Counted from the first letter of the stretch, positions 37,948 to 46,390 are shown. The stretch is DNA of 64,000 nt from Gammaproteobacteria bacterium (GCA_018970145.1 JAGWWY010000002.1:390019-454018), one strand, 5' to 3'. The notes: generated from the letters alone by a model not told the origin. Translations and numbers: made by a program.

Positions 37948-38822
37948 CGTCGGTCTGCCGCTGCCAAGACGCGCTGCGCTTTGATCCAATGCGGTCGATC
38001 GATGAGCTTGCCCTCGATACGCAGCGCCCCAACACCCGGTGCGGCATCGAAGGCTGCAATGATCTTACGGGCGTCATTGATCTCGGCTTCGGTCGGTGTA
38101 AACGCATCATGGATCGCTGCAACCTGCGCAGGATGGATCGCAAGCTTGCCGACATATCCCGCGCGGCGCGATTCACGCGCTCGAGTGCGCATGGCATCGA
38201 GGTCGCGGATCTCCGTATCGACGGTATCGATGCCAAGCACCCCGGCAGCGGCAGCGGCCGTGAGACACAACGAACTCGCCCACACATACGGCGCTTCATA
38301 CCGACCGCTCGCATCGCGGTTGCCGAGCGCACCCAAATCCAAAGCCAGATCCTCGGCACCCCAAGTCACGCCGAGCACACGAGGAGGCAACGACGCAAAG
38401 GTCGGCATGGCCAACAAGGCGCCCGCTGTCTCGGTGATCATCGGAATCACTCGAACCGCGCCGACCGGCAATCCGGATACCACTTCGAGGGCCTCGAGCC
38501 AATGATCGAGCCGACGCACATCCTCACCGTGGCGCGCCTTCGGCAACATGATTCCATCAGGGCGTGCCGCAACCACAGCGGACAGATCGGCTAAGGCGAC
38601 GCTCCGGCCTGACTCGGTCGCATCGACCGGATTGATCCGAACCCACAGTGGCACGGACCGATTTGAGCGACGCAGGTAGTCGGTGATGTGGCCACGCGCC
38701 TCCGCACGACGTTCAGCCGCAACGGCATCCTCGAGATCGAAGATCACCGCATCAGCGCCACTTTTTTCGGCCTTTTCGAAGCGCTCGGGACGATCGCCCG
38801 GCACGAACAACATCGATCGCAT
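37944..38822 (-). CDS. HpcH/HpaI aldolase/CitE-like CoA-ester lyase
   Basis: TIM-barrel lyase of 292 residues of the CitE/MCL family. The N-terminal SMLFVPGDRPERFEKA and DAVIFDLEDAVA segments are typical, with the metal-binding Glu and Asp in later WGAEDLALDLGA. Relatives cleave citramalyl-, malyl- or citryl-CoA. No CitD/CitF genes are nearby, so it is more like the stand-alone CitE-like group. It precedes the DUF2256 and photolyase genes on the same strand. Upstream is the 203-bp gap before the flagellin. Confidence 0.85.
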   Translation of the reverse strand: MRSMLFVPGDRPERFEKAEKSGADAVIFDLEDAVAAERRAEARGHITDYLRRSNRSVPLWVRINPVDATESGRSVALADLSAVVAARPDGIMLPKARHGEDVRRLDHWLEALEVVSGLPVGAVRVIPMITETAGALLAMPTFASLPPRVLGVTWGAEDLALDLGALGNRDASGRYEAPYVWASSLCLTAAAAAGVLGIDTVDTEIRDLDAMRTRARESRRAGYVGKLAIHPAQVAAIHDAFTPTEAEINDARKIIAAFDAAPGVGALRIEGKLIDRPHWIKAQRVLAAADRR

Positions 38823-39025
38823 ACGAGGTATTCACTCCAAAACGGAATCAAAACACCTCAAGTTTGCCATGGCCCCACCTAGGGCGCGGCAAGAACTTGC
38901 CTCATCATGCCGTGGTTTACCGAAAGATCATTTCGAAATCGAGTTTTTGTCGCGCTTGAAAACTTGAAATGTGAACCGGTTGGCAGTTTTGTCCCCAGCT
39001 ATCCACCCCAACGGAGGCGACGGCG
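38823..39025. other. Intergenic region between divergent citE-like gene and giant flagellin
   Basis: This 203-bp gap should hold both promoters. I found no convincing sigma-28 element (TAAA...GCCGATAA) or sigma-54 element (GG...GC at the required spacing). A strong Shine-Dalgarno, GGAGG at 39013-39017, lies 8 bases before the flagellin ATG. The middle is locally AT-richer than the surroundings. Confidence 0.5.
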
Positions 39026-41923
39026 ATGCCTATCGTCATCAATACGAATCTGAATTCGATCACGGTCCAGCGCAGTCTCGAGACGGTCAACCGTCAGCTC
39101 ACCCAATCCATCCAGCGGCTCTCCTCGGGTCTGCGTATCAACAGCGCCCGGGATGATGCCTCTGGGCTCGTGATTGCGACGCGACTCACCTCGCAAATCC
39201 GCGGCCTCAACGCCGCGGTGCGCAACCTGAGCGACGGAATCTCTCTCGTGCAAACGGCCGAGGGTGGTATCAGCTCGATCACCGACAACCTGCAACGCAT
39301 CCGCGAACTCGCCGTGCAGTCGGCCAACATCACGCTCACCGATACCGAGCGCGCCGCACTGCAATCCGAGGTTGCACTCGCTCGCGAGGAGATCAGCCGC
39401 GTCGCGCAGCAAACGACCTTCAACGGTCGCATATTGCTCAACGGCAGCTTGGGCCCTGGCAACTTCGTCGCGGGCGCTAACATCACCGATGTGCTGTCGT
39501 TCTCTGGCATCGAAGATCTGCGTGCCACTGCCCTAGGGTTCAATCAAACGACGGGCGCTCCGCCAACGCCGGTGGGTGAGGGTCCGGGTGGTGTACCCGG
39601 CTTCACGCGCACCAATCTGCCGTTGCTACCCACGGGCACGAGCGTTGCGCAAAGCATCACGGTGCTCGGTACCAACTACACCTTGGGCAGCTTTGTGCCA
39701 GGCGCGAAGGATCTGACCACGGCCATCAACGGGCTCGGGGTCGCGGGGCTCACCGCCTCGGTTGGCCCGAATAGCATTAACGGCACCACCAACAGTAGTT
39801 ATCTCAACACCTTCGATCCCGAGGGTACCCTCACCCTCAACGGGGTCGAGATTGCTCTTGTGGGCTCACGCAGCAACAACCTGAGTCAAAACGTCACTGC
39901 GGCGGTAGCCGCGATCAATGCACGTTCGATCGACACGGGTGTTATCGCGACTAACGGCGTGTCACAAGGCAACGGTCTTGTCCTGACGGCCGCCGACGGT
40001 CGCAACCTGACGGTGTCTTTTGCAGCGACCGATATCAACGAAAATCGTGCGCCGATCGGTCCAGGTCCCGGCGGCGTGCCGGGCTTCATCGCGACCAACA
40101 TCGATGTCGAAAGCGCAGCCACGGCAGGCGCACAGAACGTCAACGTGCTCGGTACCAACTACGCACTCGGCACATTCACGCGGGATGCGCGAACCCTGGC
40201 CGAAGCGATCAATAACGCCGAAATACCGGGCCTCTCGGCGAATGCCGAAGCCAACGTCTACGAAGGCGCCCAGAGCAGTTCGTATTTCAATTTCTTTGAC
40301 CCCGAGGGCGTACTCACACTCAACCAAGTGGCGATCACGCTCACCGGTTTGAAATCAAATAGTCTCTCACAAAACGTCGATCTCGCCGTGGCCGCCATTA
40401 ATGCCGTCTCCGGTCAGACCGGTGTCACAGCTTCAAATGGCACGGCCAACGGCGCCGGCATCATTCTGACGGCCGCCGACGGGCGTAATATCACCGTCGA
40501 CTTTCAAGCGACCGACATCAACGCTGAGCAGACGGTCAGTGGCGCAGGTCCCAACGGATTACCCGGCTTCATCGCCAACGACATCGCCGTGGCAGGCTCG
40601 GCAACGGCGGTGGCTCAATCGGTCGAGGTGTTGGGCTCGAGCTATGCGCTCGGCACTTTCGCACCGAGCGCCAACAATCTCGCAAGCGCCATCAATGCCG
40701 CGGGAATCGCGGGGCTCACTGCAACCGCTAACGCGAACGTCGTGGAAGGCGAACAAGACTCGAGCTACTACCAGTACTACGCTCCGCAAGGGACGTTGAC
40801 GATCAACGGTGTGGACATCGGGCTCTCGGCTAATAAAACGAGCAGCATGACTTCCAACATCGCGACCACCATCAACGCGATCAACCAAGTTTCGGCGCAA
40901 ACCGGTGTTGTCGCGCAGAACGGTTTCTCGAGTGGCAAGGGCGTCGTGCTCACCGCAGCCGATGGCCGAACGATCACCGTCACCTTCCAGGCGACCGATG
41001 TCGGTAACGCGTCGGCACCCGATTACTCAACAACCGCCGGCAATTTCGGTGTCGCGATCACCGGTGCAGCGGGCCAAACCGGCACAATCGACCTCGCCTA
41101 TCTCGCGCCGGCCGGCGTGCTCTCGGGTGATGTCACTTTCAGTTCGAACACCGGCCTCACGCAAACCAACTTTGGTGTTGTCGGACAACTCGGCCCCGAT
41201 ACCGACCCCGCGCCGGATTTTGCCACCGTAGCGGGCAACTTCGGCTTGTCGAAGACGAGCGCTGCCGGTGTCGCTGGCTCCATCTCGATCGCCTATGCGG
41301 CTCCCTCGGGCGTGATCAGTGGCTCCGTTCAATTCAACTCGGCGACCGGCCTCGGACAGACGGCCTTCAGCGTACAAGGCGAACTGGGCCCGGACTCGGA
41401 CCTCGCGCCCGACTACTTGAGTGTCGCCGGCAACTTTGGCATCACTACGACCGGTCCGAACGGCGTGTCGCCCGGCATCAATATCAGCTACGTCTCACCC
41501 AGTGGCATCTTGAGTGGCACCGTGGAACTGAGCGAATCAACCAATGTGAGCGATCGGATACTTCAGGTGGTTGGGTCGCTGCAAAGCCCGGATTTCCGCT
41601 CTGTCGCCAACATCGATATCTCGACGATTGCCGGCTCGAATCTCGCAATCCAGACCATCGATGGCGCGCTGCAATCCGTCAATTCGACCCGCGCGCGATT
41701 GGGCGGTGTCTTGAACCGGCTCGACAGTGCCATCGACAACCTTCGCGTCGCCGAAGAAAATCAGATCGCCGCTCGCTCACGCATCCTCGACGCCGACATC
41801 GCCGCCGAAACCGCCGCCCTCGCTAGAGCCCAAGTTCTGCAGGAATCAGGTATCGCACTGCTCGTACAAGCGAATGCCATTCCGAGGAACGTGGTCAACC
41901 TACTCCGCAGTAGCTATCTCTAG
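39026..41923 (+). CDS. Giant flagellin with internal repeats
   Basis: Predicted flagellar filament subunit of 965 residues, about twice a usual flagellin. Residues 1 to about 165 are the conserved N-terminal D0/D1 helices (INTNLNSI, LSSGLRINSARDDASGL, FNGRILLNG); about 865-965 are the C-terminal D1/D0 part (SRILDADIAAETA, QANAIPRNVVNLL). The middle holds three 161-residue repeats with Flagellin_IN-like motifs (from 186, 347 and 508) and three repeats of about 65 residues (from 664, 729 and 794). No signal peptide is present, as expected for type III export. No other flagellar gene lies in the window, so this gene is isolated from any flagellar operon. The strong Shine-Dalgarno suggests high expression. 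Confidence 0.95.
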   Translation: MPIVINTNLNSITVQRSLETVNRQLTQSIQRLSSGLRINSARDDASGLVIATRLTSQIRGLNAAVRNLSDGISLVQTAEGGISSITDNLQRIRELAVQSANITLTDTERAALQSEVALAREEISRVAQQTTFNGRILLNGSLGPGNFVAGANITDVLSFSGIEDLRATALGFNQTTGAPPTPVGEGPGGVPGFTRTNLPLLPTGTSVAQSITVLGTNYTLGSFVPGAKDLTTAINGLGVAGLTASVGPNSINGTTNSSYLNTFDPEGTLTLNGVEIALVGSRSNNLSQNVTAAVAAINARSIDTGVIATNGVSQGNGLVLTAADGRNLTVSFAATDINENRAPIGPGPGGVPGFIATNIDVESAATAGAQNVNVLGTNYALGTFTRDARTLAEAINNAEIPGLSANAEANVYEGAQSSSYFNFFDPEGVLTLNQVAITLTGLKSNSLSQNVDLAVAAINAVSGQTGVTASNGTANGAGIILTAADGRNITVDFQATDINAEQTVSGAGPNGLPGFIANDIAVAGSATAVAQSVEVLGSSYALGTFAPSANNLASAINAAGIAGLTATANANVVEGEQDSSYYQYYAPQGTLTINGVDIGLSANKTSSMTSNIATTINAINQVSAQTGVVAQNGFSSGKGVVLTAADGRTITVTFQATDVGNASAPDYSTTAGNFGVAITGAAGQTGTIDLAYLAPAGVLSGDVTFSSNTGLTQTNFGVVGQLGPDTDPAPDFATVAGNFGLSKTSAAGVAGSISIAYAAPSGVISGSVQFNSATGLGQTAFSVQGELGPDSDLAPDYLSVAGNFGITTTGPNGVSPGINISYVSPSGILSGTVELSESTNVSDRILQVVGSLQSPDFRSVANIDISTIAGSNLAIQTIDGALQSVNSTRARLGGVLNRLDSAIDNLRVAEENQIAARSRILDADIAAETAALARAQVLQESGIALLVQANAIPRNVVNLLRSSYL
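39581..41029 (+). repeat. Three in-frame 161-codon repeats in the flagellin
   Basis: Units start at 39581, 40064 and 40547, each 483 bp. Landmarks keep exact spacing: GPGGVPGF at residues 186, 347 and (as GPNGLPGF) 508; TAADGR at 321, 482 and 643; ATD at 334, 495 and 656. No insertion or deletion separates the units, although the residues between landmarks have diverged. The third unit grades into the short repeats after residue 660. Confidence 0.93.
41015..41590 (+). repeat. Three in-frame repeats of about 65 codons in the flagellin
   Basis: Units start at 41015, 41210 and 41405 (residues 664, 729, 794). Each begins APDY or APDF, has AGNFG eight residues later, a P-x-G-[VI]-[LI]-SG turn in the middle, and units 1 and 2 end with LGPD. 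The third is about 62 residues. A further SPDFRSVAN at residue 854 looks like the beginning of a fourth, replaced by the flagellin C-terminal domain. Confidence 0.9.
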
Positions 41924-41948
41924 AAACCGCCGCTTCTAGTATCCTCAT

Positions 41949-41973
41949 CCTCGCCCCGCGATCGGGGCTGAGG
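41949..41973 (+). terminator. Strong hairpin after the flagellin stop, without a T tract
   Basis: CCTC-GCCCCG-CGAT-CGGGGC-(T)-GAGG can fold into a 10-bp stem with one bulged T. It lies 25 bp after the flagellin stop and just before the monooxygenase ATG, so it could end the flagellin message or limit read-through. No T run follows, and the 3' arm overlaps the purine-rich ribosome-binding region of the next gene, so it may instead control translation there. Confidence 0.4.
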
Positions 41974-41985
41974 TGGGGAGCGTCG

Positions 41986-43443
41986 ATGTCGGAGTGTTCG
42001 TTCGATGTGTTGATTATTGGCGCCGGTCTGACCGGTGTCGGCTCGGCGGCCGATTTGCGACGCCGGTTCCCGCAGAAGCGCATCGCCGTTCTCGAAGCCC
42101 GTGAGCGCATGGGCGGCACGTGGGATCTCTTTCGTTATCCTGGCATCCGCTCGGACTCGGACATGTACACCCTCGGCTATCGCGCACGCCCTTGGCGCGA
42201 GCCGCGTTCGATCGTCGATGGCCCTTCCATTCGACGGTACATCGAAGAGACCGCCGCAGAGACCGGCGTAGACCGACTCGTTCGCTTTGGCGTGCGTGCC
42301 GTCTCGGCCGCTTGGTCATCGCCGAGGGCCCGATGGACCGTGCAGATCGCGCATCGGGACGGCACCCGCTCCACCCTCGAGACACGATTCCTGCATTTTT
42401 GTAGCGGCTACTACAGTTACGCAGAAGGTCATCGCCCGCAGTGGGAGGGCGAAGCGGATTTTCAGGGCGATATCGTTCACCCGCAATTCTGGCCAGAGAA
42501 CTACGACTACCGCGGAAAGAAAATAATTGTGATCGGTAGTGGTGCCACTGCCGTGACACTCGTCCCCTCAATGGCCGATCAGGCCGCACACGTGACCCTA
42601 CTGCAACGATCACCCACGTACATCGCCACGCAGCCCGCCGAGGATCCACTCGCGAAGTGGCTCACACCTTGGCTGCCAAAGCGCCTCGCCTATTGGATCG
42701 TGCGTTGGAAATGCATCCTCGCGGGAATGTTCTTCTACTCGCTCGCCAAATCGCGACCGAAGCCCTTCAAGAGGAGCGTTATCAATCTGGCGCGCAAAGA
42801 ATTACCCGCCGATTTCGATATCGCCAAACATCTCACGCCCGGCTATAACCCTTGGGATCAGCGCCTCTGCGCGGTCCCTGATGGAGATCTTTTCAAGGCA
42901 ATCTCAGCGGGCAAGGTCTCGATGGTGACGGATCACATTCGACGCTTTGTACCCAACGGTATCGAACTGCAATCGGGTGAAGTGCTCGAAGCCGATCTCG
43001 TCATCACCGCCACAGGGCTCAAGATCGAAGCCTTAGGTGGCGCTGAACTGCGCGTCGATGAGAAACCGGTCAGGCTCGAGGAGATGATGGTGTATCGCGG
43101 CGCTCTTTTTAGCGGAGTGCCAAATCTCGTCTACACGTTCGGCTATACCAACGCTTCGTGGACTTTGCGGGCTGATCTGATCTCGCACTATCTCGGCCGC
43201 CTGCTGCGCCATATGGACAAACACGGCTACGACAGCGTCGTTGCCGAACGCGACCCTACGGTCAGCGAGCAACCCTTCCTCGATTTCACGTCGGGCTATG
43301 TATTGCGCGCCCTGCCCTCGCTGCCAAAACAAGGCGATCGCTTTCCGTGGCGCATCCATCAAAACTATTTGCGTGATGTACATGTCACGCGCTTCTCACC
43401 GCTCGTCGATCCCCACCTGCATTTCGCAAAGGCATCCTCATGA
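41986..43443 (+). CDS. Baeyer-Villiger type flavin monooxygenase (EthA-like)
   Basis: FAD- and NADPH-dependent monooxygenase of 485 residues that would insert oxygen next to a ketone to give an ester or lactone. The FAD-binding G-x-G-x-x-G is at residues 12-17, the Baeyer-Villiger fingerprint F-x-G-x3-H-x3-W-P is complete at 159-170, and the NADPH-binding GSGATA is at 184-189. The early FRYPGIRSDSDMYTLGY is typical of EthA-type enzymes. It heads an operon with a dehydrogenase and a hydrolase whose starts overlap or nearly touch. A GGTGGGGAG ribosome site precedes the ATG. The substrate is unknown. Confidence 0.92.
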   Translation: MSECSFDVLIIGAGLTGVGSAADLRRRFPQKRIAVLEARERMGGTWDLFRYPGIRSDSDMYTLGYRARPWREPRSIVDGPSIRRYIEETAAETGVDRLVRFGVRAVSAAWSSPRARWTVQIAHRDGTRSTLETRFLHFCSGYYSYAEGHRPQWEGEADFQGDIVHPQFWPENYDYRGKKIIVIGSGATAVTLVPSMADQAAHVTLLQRSPTYIATQPAEDPLAKWLTPWLPKRLAYWIVRWKCILAGMFFYSLAKSRPKPFKRSVINLARKELPADFDIAKHLTPGYNPWDQRLCAVPDGDLFKAISAGKVSMVTDHIRRFVPNGIELQSGEVLEADLVITATGLKIEALGGAELRVDEKPVRLEEMMVYRGALFSGVPNLVYTFGYTNASWTLRADLISHYLGRLLRHMDKHGYDSVVAERDPTVSEQPFLDFTSGYVLRALPSLPKQGDRFPWRIHQNYLRDVHVTRFSPLVDPHLHFAKASS

Positions 43444-44273
43444 GTCCGCGTGTTTCTGTCGAAGGGTTAACCGCAGTCATCACCGGCGCCGGCAGCGGCA
43501 TCGGCCGGGCGCTGGCGCTCGGTCTCGCCGAGCGTGGCTGTCACCTCGCGCTCGCCGATATTCGCGAGCAAACCCTCGCCGAAACAGCTGCGATGCTTGA
43601 GACCCATCGGCAGCGCCGACCACAATTGCGAGTCTCTACCCATCTTCTCGATGTTGGCTCTCGGGAAGCCATCGCTGTTTTTCCGTCGATCGTGCTTGCA
43701 GCGCATCCGACCGTGAATCTGCTTTTCAATAACGCGGGCGTGGCAATCGAGGGAGACTTCCGCGAAATCAAGCCTGCCGATTTCGAGTGGCTGATGGACA
43801 TCAACTTTTGGGGTGTGGTGCGTATGACGCGCGCCTTTCTACCCATTCTCGAGCGTAGCGACATCGCACACATCATCAATGTCTCGAGCCTCTTCGGCTT
43901 GATCGCGCCGGCGGGTCAGTCCGCCTACGTTGCCAGCAAGTTCGCCGTAAGAGGTTTCTCGGACGCGCTAAGACACGAACTCGAGGATGGACACATTGGC
44001 GTGACAGTTGTCTGCCCCGGTGGAGTGAACACCTCCATCGCGCGCAACGCACGCCAGTCGAAGGACCTCGCGCCCGCCGATCTCGAGCGACGATTGGTCC
44101 GCGTGCAGAAGCTCTTGCGGCTACCGCCTGAGGATGCGGCAGAGATGATTCTCAGCGCCGTCGAGCGCCGACAGCCTCGGGTCATCGTCGGTACCGACGC
44201 TAAGATCGGCGCGTGGGCGGAACGCCTGATGCCGATCGCTTACTGGAAGCTCGCACGCAAACTCATGTTCTAA
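43440..44273 (+). CDS. Short-chain dehydrogenase/reductase
   Basis: Classical SDR of 277 residues. The cofactor motif TGAGSGIG is at residues 15-22, NNAG at 97-100, and the catalytic residues are Ser150, Tyr163 and Lys167 (YVASK). Asp40 after the second strand favours NAD(H). In context it would oxidise an alcohol to the ketone used by the upstream monooxygenase, or reduce the reverse. The ATG overlaps the monooxygenase stop (ATGA). Confidence 0.92.
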   Translation: MSPRVSVEGLTAVITGAGSGIGRALALGLAERGCHLALADIREQTLAETAAMLETHRQRRPQLRVSTHLLDVGSREAIAVFPSIVLAAHPTVNLLFNNAGVAIEGDFREIKPADFEWLMDINFWGVVRMTRAFLPILERSDIAHIINVSSLFGLIAPAGQSAYVASKFAVRGFSDALRHELEDGHIGVTVVCPGGVNTSIARNARQSKDLAPADLERRLVRVQKLLRLPPEDAAEMILSAVERRQPRVIVGTDAKIGAWAERLMPIAYWKLARKLMF

Positions 44274-44287
44274 CTTCGGTATCCACG

Positions 44288-45247
44288 ATGCTCGCCACTG
44301 CAATTTTTTTGGTCAGTCTCTTCGTGCTCAGTCTGATTTGGCTAACCCTGCGTACCGCACGCGGCGTGGAACAACGCATCCCACCGGTGGGCAAATTCAT
44401 CGATTTGCCGACCGCTCGTCTGCACGTGCTCGATCGCGGTGTCGCAGGCGAAGCCATCCCGCCCGTGCTGATGCTGCACGGGCTCGGGGGTCAGTTACAT
44501 CATTTTGCTTACCATCTCGTCGATGCCATCGCGAAGCACACGCGAGTGGTGACGCTAGATAGACCGGGCTCAGGCTACTCGAGTCGAAACACCGGCGCCG
44601 CTACGACACTTCGTCAGCAGGCTGACACGTTCGTCGCGCTACTTGATCACTTGCAGATTGAAAAAGCTTTCGTGGTCGGTCACTCGTTGGGCGGCGCATT
44701 GGCACTGACACTCGCCATTTATCACCCCACGCGGGTTGCCGGTCTCGCACTCATCACGCCGCTCGCATTCACGCCACCTACAGTGCCGAAGGCCTTTCGT
44801 GCCCTCGATGTCGGCAGCCACGTGGCAAGGCAAATCATCGCCTGGACGCTGGCAACGCCGGGTTTCATGTTAGGTCGCGACAAGGTTCTGCCCGCCATCT
44901 TCGGACCCGACCCAGTTCCCAAAGATTTCGCCGTTCGAGCGGGCGGTATCCTCGCGATGCGTCCGAGCCAGTTCGTCGCAACCTCGGAAGATCTCCGCGC
45001 CCTGCCGGGCAATCTGCCCGAACTCATCGCTCGGTATGACGAGCTAAGTCGCGAAGACGCGCCGCCGGTGAGTATCCTCGTTGCACGCCAGGACCGCATC
45101 CTCGATTCGCAAAACCAGGGCGTGGCCTTGGCAGAACGGTTACAGCGCGCCCATCTACAGATCGTCGAGGGCGGGCACATGCTGCCCGTCACGCAACCGG
45201 AGATCGTCACCCAATTTGTTGAAGAGTCGCTCAAGCGCCGCGCGTGA
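44288..45247 (+). CDS. Alpha/beta hydrolase, membrane-anchored
   Basis: Alpha/beta hydrolase of 319 residues. The oxyanion region is HGLGGQLHHF, the nucleophile elbow GHSLGG is at residues 131-136 (Ser133), the acid is probably the Asp in ARQDRILD, and the His is in EGGHMLPV. Residues 3-20 form a hydrophobic N-terminal helix, so the enzyme is probably anchored in the inner membrane. It would hydrolyse the ester made by the monooxygenase. The ATG at 44288 was chosen because the longer frame overlaps the dehydrogenase gene by 61 bp. Confidence 0.9.
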   Translation: MLATAIFLVSLFVLSLIWLTLRTARGVEQRIPPVGKFIDLPTARLHVLDRGVAGEAIPPVLMLHGLGGQLHHFAYHLVDAIAKHTRVVTLDRPGSGYSSRNTGAATTLRQQADTFVALLDHLQIEKAFVVGHSLGGALALTLAIYHPTRVAGLALITPLAFTPPTVPKAFRALDVGSHVARQIIAWTLATPGFMLGRDKVLPAIFGPDPVPKDFAVRAGGILAMRPSQFVATSEDLRALPGNLPELIARYDELSREDAPPVSILVARQDRILDSQNQGVALAERLQRAHLQIVEGGHMLPVTQPEIVTQFVEESLKRRA

Positions 45248-45816
45248 AACGCAGGGTCTCTCTCGTATTGCTTTATCTCGCCGCTGCTTCCGTGGGGCTT
45301 GGCAGTACATGGTTTATTTTGAAACGCGTTGGGCTCGAGGGGGTGACAGCGGGCGCGTGGCGCGCAGATCTGCTTGCGGGCAGTGCTGATGCGGGTCTCT
45401 ATACCCGAGCGCGTATCGCGGTAAACGCGGTGCTCGCGCTCGATCGTAGCGAGACGATTTATTTTCTAGCGACGCAGGATGACCGGGGCAAACCTTTGCG
45501 CGCCGAGTGTCGTTATCGCTTGAATGGGGTGGCACCCCATGCGGCTTGGTGGAGCATCACGGCCTATGCGGACGACAACTTTCTGTTCCCAGTCGAGTCG
45601 CATCGCTACAGCGCTAGCGGCAATTCTTTGAACGTCCGTGCCGACGAAATCTTCTCGATAACGATCGGACCGGAGTCGACAAATCCCGACATCGAAACAG
45701 TGGGCACGGGGGCGCTTCGACTGACGCTGCGTCTCTACAAGCCCGGTGCCGCCCTTCAACGCAATCCGGCTACTCTCAAGGCACCGACCATCGAACTCGC
45801 GGAGGTCTGCCCATGA
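45244..45816 (+). CDS. DUF1214 domain protein
   Basis: Protein of 190 residues with an N-terminal hydrophobic signal-anchor (about residues 5-25) and a C-terminal DUF1214-like part: AAWWSITAYADDNFLFPVESHRYS and a late RLTLRLYKP. DUF1214 is normally the C-terminal half of larger DUF1254/DUF1214 proteins; here it is a gene of its own, followed directly by a DUF1254 gene. No function is known. It starts with GTG overlapping the hydrolase stop (GTGA), and its stop overlaps the next ATG. Confidence 0.82.
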   Translation: MKRRVSLVLLYLAAASVGLGSTWFILKRVGLEGVTAGAWRADLLAGSADAGLYTRARIAVNAVLALDRSETIYFLATQDDRGKPLRAECRYRLNGVAPHAAWWSITAYADDNFLFPVESHRYSASGNSLNVRADEIFSITIGPESTNPDIETVGTGALRLTLRLYKPGAALQRNPATLKAPTIELAEVCP

Positions 45817-46340
45817 GGCGCAGCCTCGATCGCCGCAAGACTTGGCCTTGGCAGCGTCATTTGCTGCTTGCTGTGCTGCTCGCAGCGTCGCTGCATCTGC
45901 TCGCCGTATTCTTGATTCCCCGACTCATCATGAATCGCGTCATCGCCACGGCGGCCGCCGAAGGCGCTCGGCCGTACTTACCGCCACCGATCGATCACAC
46001 TCACCGACGGGTCGTCATGCCAAGCCCGGACTTGCTGTATGCGGTTTGCGCCTATGATCTTGCCGACGGCCCACTGCAAATCAAACTCAATGGGTCTTAC
46101 CCACGCTATTGGTCGATCGCGCTGTACAACTCAAACTCGGATAACTTCCTCACCATCAGCAGCGACGCCATTGGCGAGCGTGGCGTCGATATCACCATCG
46201 ATGAAACACGATCAACGCGTCAGGGCTTGCTGTTGATGCGAGTCATGACGGGGGCGAGTCCCCAATGGTTGGCGGAGGCCGAAGCATTTCGGAAGCAACT
46301 TGTTTGCCGCCCTGTGGCGCAGCTCACGAATGTCAACTAA
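45813..46340 (+). CDS. DUF1254 domain protein
   Basis: Protein of 175 residues with an N-terminal hydrophobic helix (about residues 18-36) and a DUF1254-like domain: PYLPPPIDHTHRRVVMPSPDLLYAVCAYDL and RYWSIALYNSNSDNF. Its partner domain is encoded by the preceding gene. The pair is likely envelope-located, and by position is tied to the monooxygenase-dehydrogenase-hydrolase pathway. Function unknown. It is the last gene of the five-gene run. Confidence 0.83.
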   Translation: MRRSLDRRKTWPWQRHLLLAVLLAASLHLLAVFLIPRLIMNRVIATAAAEGARPYLPPPIDHTHRRVVMPSPDLLYAVCAYDLADGPLQIKLNGSYPRYWSIALYNSNSDNFLTISSDAIGERGVDITIDETRSTRQGLLLMRVMTGASPQWLAEAEAFRKQLVCRPVAQLTNVN

Positions 46341-46351
46341 CGGCAAAGAGG

Positions 46352-46374
46352 ACGTCATCGAACAGTCATGACGT
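46352..46374. promoter_or_regulatory. Inverted repeat ACGTCAT-N9-ATGACGT
   Basis: Perfect 7-bp arms (46352-46358 and 46368-46374) separated by 9 bp, in the 82-bp gap between the DUF1254 gene and the first TonB receptor. It could be an operator or a weak hairpin; no T tract follows. Confidence 0.35.
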
Positions 46375-46390
46375 GCGTTGATCCTTCGAT

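Noticed and set aside
37567..38505. 312-codon open frame on the + strand opposite the photolyase and CitE-like genes
   Set aside because: It crosses three well-supported genes on the other strand and has no coherent motif.
38823..39025. Sigma-28 or sigma-54 promoter for the flagellin
   Set aside because: Partial matches (for example TCAAGTTT, or TGGCAG near the start) lack the second box at correct spacing.
39581..41590. Repeat region as a CRISPR array or non-coding tandem repeat
   Set aside because: The units are long, diverged at DNA level, in-frame within one open reading frame and carry conserved protein motifs.
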